Shown here: in pieces, positions 12,695 to 15,151 of the stretch
Layout of the letters: the number at the start of each line of letters is the position of its first letter
How positions within the stretch are numbered: the first letter of the stretch is position 1
Notes under the pieces: generated by a model
Told to the model about the DNA's origin: nothing
Database searches by the model: none
The model's input: only the letters and a program-made list of their open reading frames with translations
Source: Candidatus Krumholzibacteriia bacterium
Lineage (GTDB): Bacteria > Krumholzibacteriota > Krumholzibacteriia > LZORAL124-64-63
Direction: 5' to 3'
NCBI GenBank assembly: GCA_014859985.1
Contig: JACZKN010000158.1
Span: forward strand, 1 to 15,151
Length of the DNA: 15,151 bases
Made by a program: the position numbers and the translations under genes

Positions 12695-13981
12695 ATGGCC
12701 AAGCTCCAGAATGCCCTCGCCAAGAAGATCCCGCTGTGGCGGGACGAGATCAGCGCGCTGGTCAAGCAGCACGGGGCGCAGGTGATCAGCGAGGTCACCA
12801 TCGCGCAGGCCTACGGCGGCATGCGCGGCGTCAAGGGGATGGTCTGCGACACCTCCGAAGTGCCGCCGGACGTGGGCCTGCTGATCCGCGGCACGCCCAT
12901 CGGCGACCTCGTGGCCAAGACCCCCGAGGACATCTTCTACCTGCTGTGCACGGGCGAATTGCCCAACGCCGCCGACCGCCGGGCCCTGACCGAGGAACTG
13001 GGCTCCCGGGCCAAGGTGCCCGCCTACGTGTGGAAGGTCCTCGAGGCGATGCCCAAGGACTCGCACCCGATGTGCATGCTGGACACGGCGATCCTGGCGA
13101 TGCAGCGCGAAAGCAAGTTCGTCAAGGCCTACAACGCCGGCATGCCCAAGTCCGAGTACTGGAAGCCCACGCTGGAGGACAGCCTCGACCTGCTGGCCCG
13201 CATCCCCGGCATCGCGGCCGGCATCTACCGCATGCGGTTCAAGAAGGGTTCGCGCATCGCGCCGAAGAAGGGCCTGGGCTGGGCCGAGAACTACGCGCGC
13301 ATGCTGGGCGTCCCGGACAAGAGCGGCGAGTTCGCCGACTGCATGCGCCTGTACCTGGTGCTGCACTGCGACCACGAGGGCGGCAACGTTTCGGCCCACA
13401 CCTGCCACCTGGTGGGCTCGGCCCTGAGCGACGCCTACTACAGCGTCTCGGCGGGCCTGAACGGCCTGGCCGGCCCCCTGCACGGCCTGGCCAACCAGGA
13501 ATGCCTGGGCTGGGTGCTCGAACTGATGAAGAAGTTCAAGGGCGTGCCCACGGACGAGCAGCTGACCAAGTTCGCCTGGGACACCCTCAACGGCGGCAAG
13601 GTCATCCCGGGCTACGGCCACGCGGTGCTGCGGGTGACCGACCCGCGGTTCACCGCCTTCCGCGACTTCGGCATGAAGCACTTCCCGGACGACCCGGTGA
13701 TGCAGATGGTCAACAAGGTCTTCACCATCGTGCCGGAGGTGCTCAAGGAGCAGGGCAAGGCCAAGAACCCGTGGCCCAACGTGGACGCGGGCAGCGGCGC
13801 CCTGCTGTACCACTACGGCCTGCGCGAGTTCGACTACTACACGGTGCTGTTCTCGGTGAGCCGCGCCATGGGCATGCTCTCGCAGCTGGTCATCAACCGC
13901 GCCATGGGCTCGCCCATCGAGCGGCCCAAGAGCGTGACCACCGAGTGGATGAAGAAGCAGATCAAGCCGGCCGCGGTCTAG
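12695..13981 (+). CDS. gltA: Citrate synthase, eukaryotic (mitochondrial) type
   Basis: Condenses acetyl-CoA and oxaloacetate to citrate, the entry step of the TCA cycle. The 428-residue protein carries the catalytic triad in family motifs: GPLHGLANQE (260-269, His263), GYGHAV (306-311, His309) and NVDAGSG (362-368, Asp364). Motifs HCDHEGGNVSAHT (224-236), KNPWPNVDA (357-365) and IERPKS (408-413) are, from memory, nearly those of animal mitochondrial citrate synthase and unlike the hexameric E. coli type. Such eukaryotic-type enzymes are known in some bacteria, including Geobacter. The start at 12695 is fixed by AAGGAGGAG immediately upstream; a longer open frame from 12584 adds only non-homologous residues. 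It is monocistronic and ends at a GC-rich hairpin. Confidence 0.95.
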   Translation: MAKLQNALAKKIPLWRDEISALVKQHGAQVISEVTIAQAYGGMRGVKGMVCDTSEVPPDVGLLIRGTPIGDLVAKTPEDIFYLLCTGELPNAADRRALTEELGSRAKVPAYVWKVLEAMPKDSHPMCMLDTAILAMQRESKFVKAYNAGMPKSEYWKPTLEDSLDLLARIPGIAAGIYRMRFKKGSRIAPKKGLGWAENYARMLGVPDKSGEFADCMRLYLVLHCDHEGGNVSAHTCHLVGSALSDAYYSVSAGLNGLAGPLHGLANQECLGWVLELMKKFKGVPTDEQLTKFAWDTLNGGKVIPGYGHAVLRVTDPRFTAFRDFGMKHFPDDPVMQMVNKVFTIVPEVLKEQGKAKNPWPNVDAGSGALLYHYGLREFDYYTVLFSVSRAMGMLSQLVINRAMGSPIERPKSVTTEWMKKQIKPAAV

Positions 13982-14004
13982 GCACCGTTGCGGCTCCCTG
14001 CGCA

Positions 14005-14033
14005 GGGGCGGCCCGCCGGCGGCGGGCCGCCCC
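14005..14033. terminator. Bidirectional GC hairpin between citrate synthase and gamma-glutamyltransferase genes
   Basis: A perfect 13-bp stem (14005-14017 with 14021-14033) closes a 3-base loop between two convergent genes. No T-tract follows on either strand. It is of ordinary terminator size, in contrast to the three 43-52 bp hairpins elsewhere in the window. Confidence 0.65.
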
Positions 14034-14058
14034 GCTTCATGCCCCCTCCGCGAAGGGT

Positions 14059-15151
14059 TCAGGGTGCGGCGGCCGTGCTGCCGGCGTCCCGACGGTCCGC
14101 CCCCGCGGCCAGCGTGCCGTCCGGCTCGACCACGACGACCTGCGCCGAGTAGCGGTTGGGGGTCTCCTGCACCCGGTGGCCGAGAGCCTCCAGCAGCGCG
14201 CGCGCGTCCGGCGACAGGGCGAAAGGCTCGGCCAGGATGCGGTCGGGCAGCCATTGGTGGTGGACCCGTCCGGCGTCCACCGCCTCCTGGGCGTTCATGC
14301 CGTGGTCCAGCACGTTGACGATGATCTGCAGCACGGTGGTGATGATGGTGCGTCCGCCCATGGCACCGGCCACCATCACCAGGCGTCCGTCCCGGGTGAC
14401 GACGGTCGGCGCCATGCTCGAGAGCATGCGCCGGCCGGGGCGGGCCAGGTTCGGCGGGGTGCCGATCAGGCCGTCGCGGTCGGTGAGGCCCGGCCCCGCG
14501 TTGAAGTCCCCCATCTCGTTGTTCAGCAGGAACCCGGCCCCGGGCACGACGATGCCCGAACCGTAGCCGTATTCCAGGGTCGTGGTCAGGGCGACGGCGT
14601 TGCCCTGCGCGTCGACGACGCTGATGTGGGTGGTCTCGGGGCTCTGCGGCGGCGGCACCGGGCCCGCGCGCGACACCGCCGCGCGCGCCGTGTCGATCGT
14701 CGCGCGCTGCGAGTCGGCATAGGCCCGGCCGAGCAGGCGTTCCAGGGGCTGGTCCGGGTTGGCTTCCGGATCCCCGAGCAGGGCCGCGCGGTCGGCGAAG
14801 GCCAGGCGCATGGCCTCGACCATGAGGTGCACGGTGCGGGCGGCACCGAAGCCCGAGGCGGCCAGGTCGTACCCCTCGAGGATGTTCAGGGCCTGGATCA
14901 GGGTCACGCCCCCGGAACTCGGCGGCGGCATCCCGATCACCTCGCACCCCCGGTAGCTGCCCCGCACCGGCGCGCGGCGCACGGCCCGGTAGGCGGCCAG
15001 GTCGGCCCGGGTGACCAGGCCGCCGTGGGCTTCCATCTCGGCGACGAGCAGCCCGGCGGTCTCGCCCGTGTAGAACGCGGCGGGGCCGTCCGCGGCGATC
15101 CGCTCGAGGGTGCGGGCCAGCTCGGGCTGCCGCAGCGTGTCCCCCGCGGCC
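14059..15151 (-). CDS. ggt: Gamma-glutamyltransferase, partial (C-terminal 363 residues)
   Basis: Cleaves gamma-glutamyl bonds of glutathione and related peptides, normally in the periplasm. The N-terminal part with the signal peptide lies beyond the right edge; the frame stays open to 15151. Visible are GDTLRQPELARTLERIA and AFYTGETAGLLVAE in the first 38 residues, MPPPSSGGVTLIQALNILEGYD, and the autocatalytic cleavage site PETTHISVVD, whose first Thr after the Glu is the expected nucleophile and N-terminus of the small subunit. NNEMGDFNAGPG and GGRTIITTVLQIIVNVLDHGMNAQEAVDAGRVHHQWLPD-like sequence follow in the small subunit. The stop lies 25 bases beyond the convergent GC hairpin. The key catalytic residue is intact, so there is no sign of decay in the visible part. 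Confidence 0.93.
   Translation of the reverse strand, partial: AAGDTLRQPELARTLERIAADGPAAFYTGETAGLLVAEMEAHGGLVTRADLAAYRAVRRAPVRGSYRGCEVIGMPPPSSGGVTLIQALNILEGYDLAASGFGAARTVHLMVEAMRLAFADRAALLGDPEANPDQPLERLLGRAYADSQRATIDTARAAVSRAGPVPPPQSPETTHISVVDAQGNAVALTTTLEYGYGSGIVVPGAGFLLNNEMGDFNAGPGLTDRDGLIGTPPNLARPGRRMLSSMAPTVVTRDGRLVMVAGAMGGRTIITTVLQIIVNVLDHGMNAQEAVDAGRVHHQWLPDRILAEPFALSPDARALLEALGHRVQETPNRYSAQVVVVEPDGTLAAGADRRDAGSTAAAP

Noticed and set aside
12401..14947. 848-residue minus-strand open frame
   Set aside because: It covers the citrate synthase gene on the opposite strand and part of the gamma-glutamyltransferase gene out of frame. No recognisable domain.

Overview
The window is about 70% G+C by eye. 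It carries a dense set of chromosomal genes with short intergenic gaps and many overlapping start/stop codons. Two features suggest a Gram-negative bacterium of the FCB superphylum or a nearby uncultured phylum (Krumholzibacteriota-, Eisenbacteria- or Latescibacterota-like). One is a secreted protein ending in a PYPNPCNP-type FlgD-like sorting domain. The other is the set of DUF1573, TonB-receptor and eukaryotic-type citrate synthase genes. The placement is an inference from gene content, not from a phylogenetic marker. I saw no phage, transposon, CRISPR, tRNA or rRNA.

Layout. (1) 139-2017, minus strand: a cysteine biosynthesis operon, cysteine synthase followed by serine O-acetyltransferase, closed by a very long hairpin at 22-141. 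(2) 2300-4262, plus strand: a three-gene, stop/start-overlapping operon of exported DUF1573 protein, membrane-anchored rhodanese-like protein without the active-site cysteine, and MauE/DoxX-type membrane protein. It ends in a terminator. (3) 4407-4583, plus strand: a 58-residue 2[4Fe-4S] ferredoxin with a clear sigma-70-type promoter whose -35 box lies inside a 21-bp palindrome. (4) 4584-4945: no gene, but a normal terminator and two further long hairpins. (5) 4946-6979, minus strand: PduO-type cobalamin adenosyltransferase, ECF sigma factor, anti-sigma factor, and YbjQ-family protein, tightly packed. (6) 7082-10860, minus strand: a vitamin B12 uptake locus. A promoter inside the end of the upstream dus gene leads into a well-formed cobalamin riboswitch, then a BtuB-like TonB-dependent receptor, then a secreted beta-propeller-like protein that is a candidate BtuG-type cobalamin-capture protein. 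(7) 10830-12404, minus strand: a rubrerythrin-like ferritin-fold protein and a tRNA-dihydrouridine synthase that resembles eukaryotic Dus3. (8) 12695-13981, plus strand: a eukaryotic-type citrate synthase. (9) 14059-15151, minus strand: the C-terminal part of a gamma-glutamyltransferase that runs off the window.

How the genes work together. The B12 riboswitch, the receptor with its DTLIVSA TonB box, the propeller protein and the adenosyltransferase downstream form a coherent route from surface capture of cobalamin to adenosylcobalamin. The cysK-cysE pair makes cysteine from serine. The most unusual structural signal is a set of three 43-52 bp near-perfect inverted repeats at gene 3' ends. In one of them, an arm includes the last codons of the adjacent gene.
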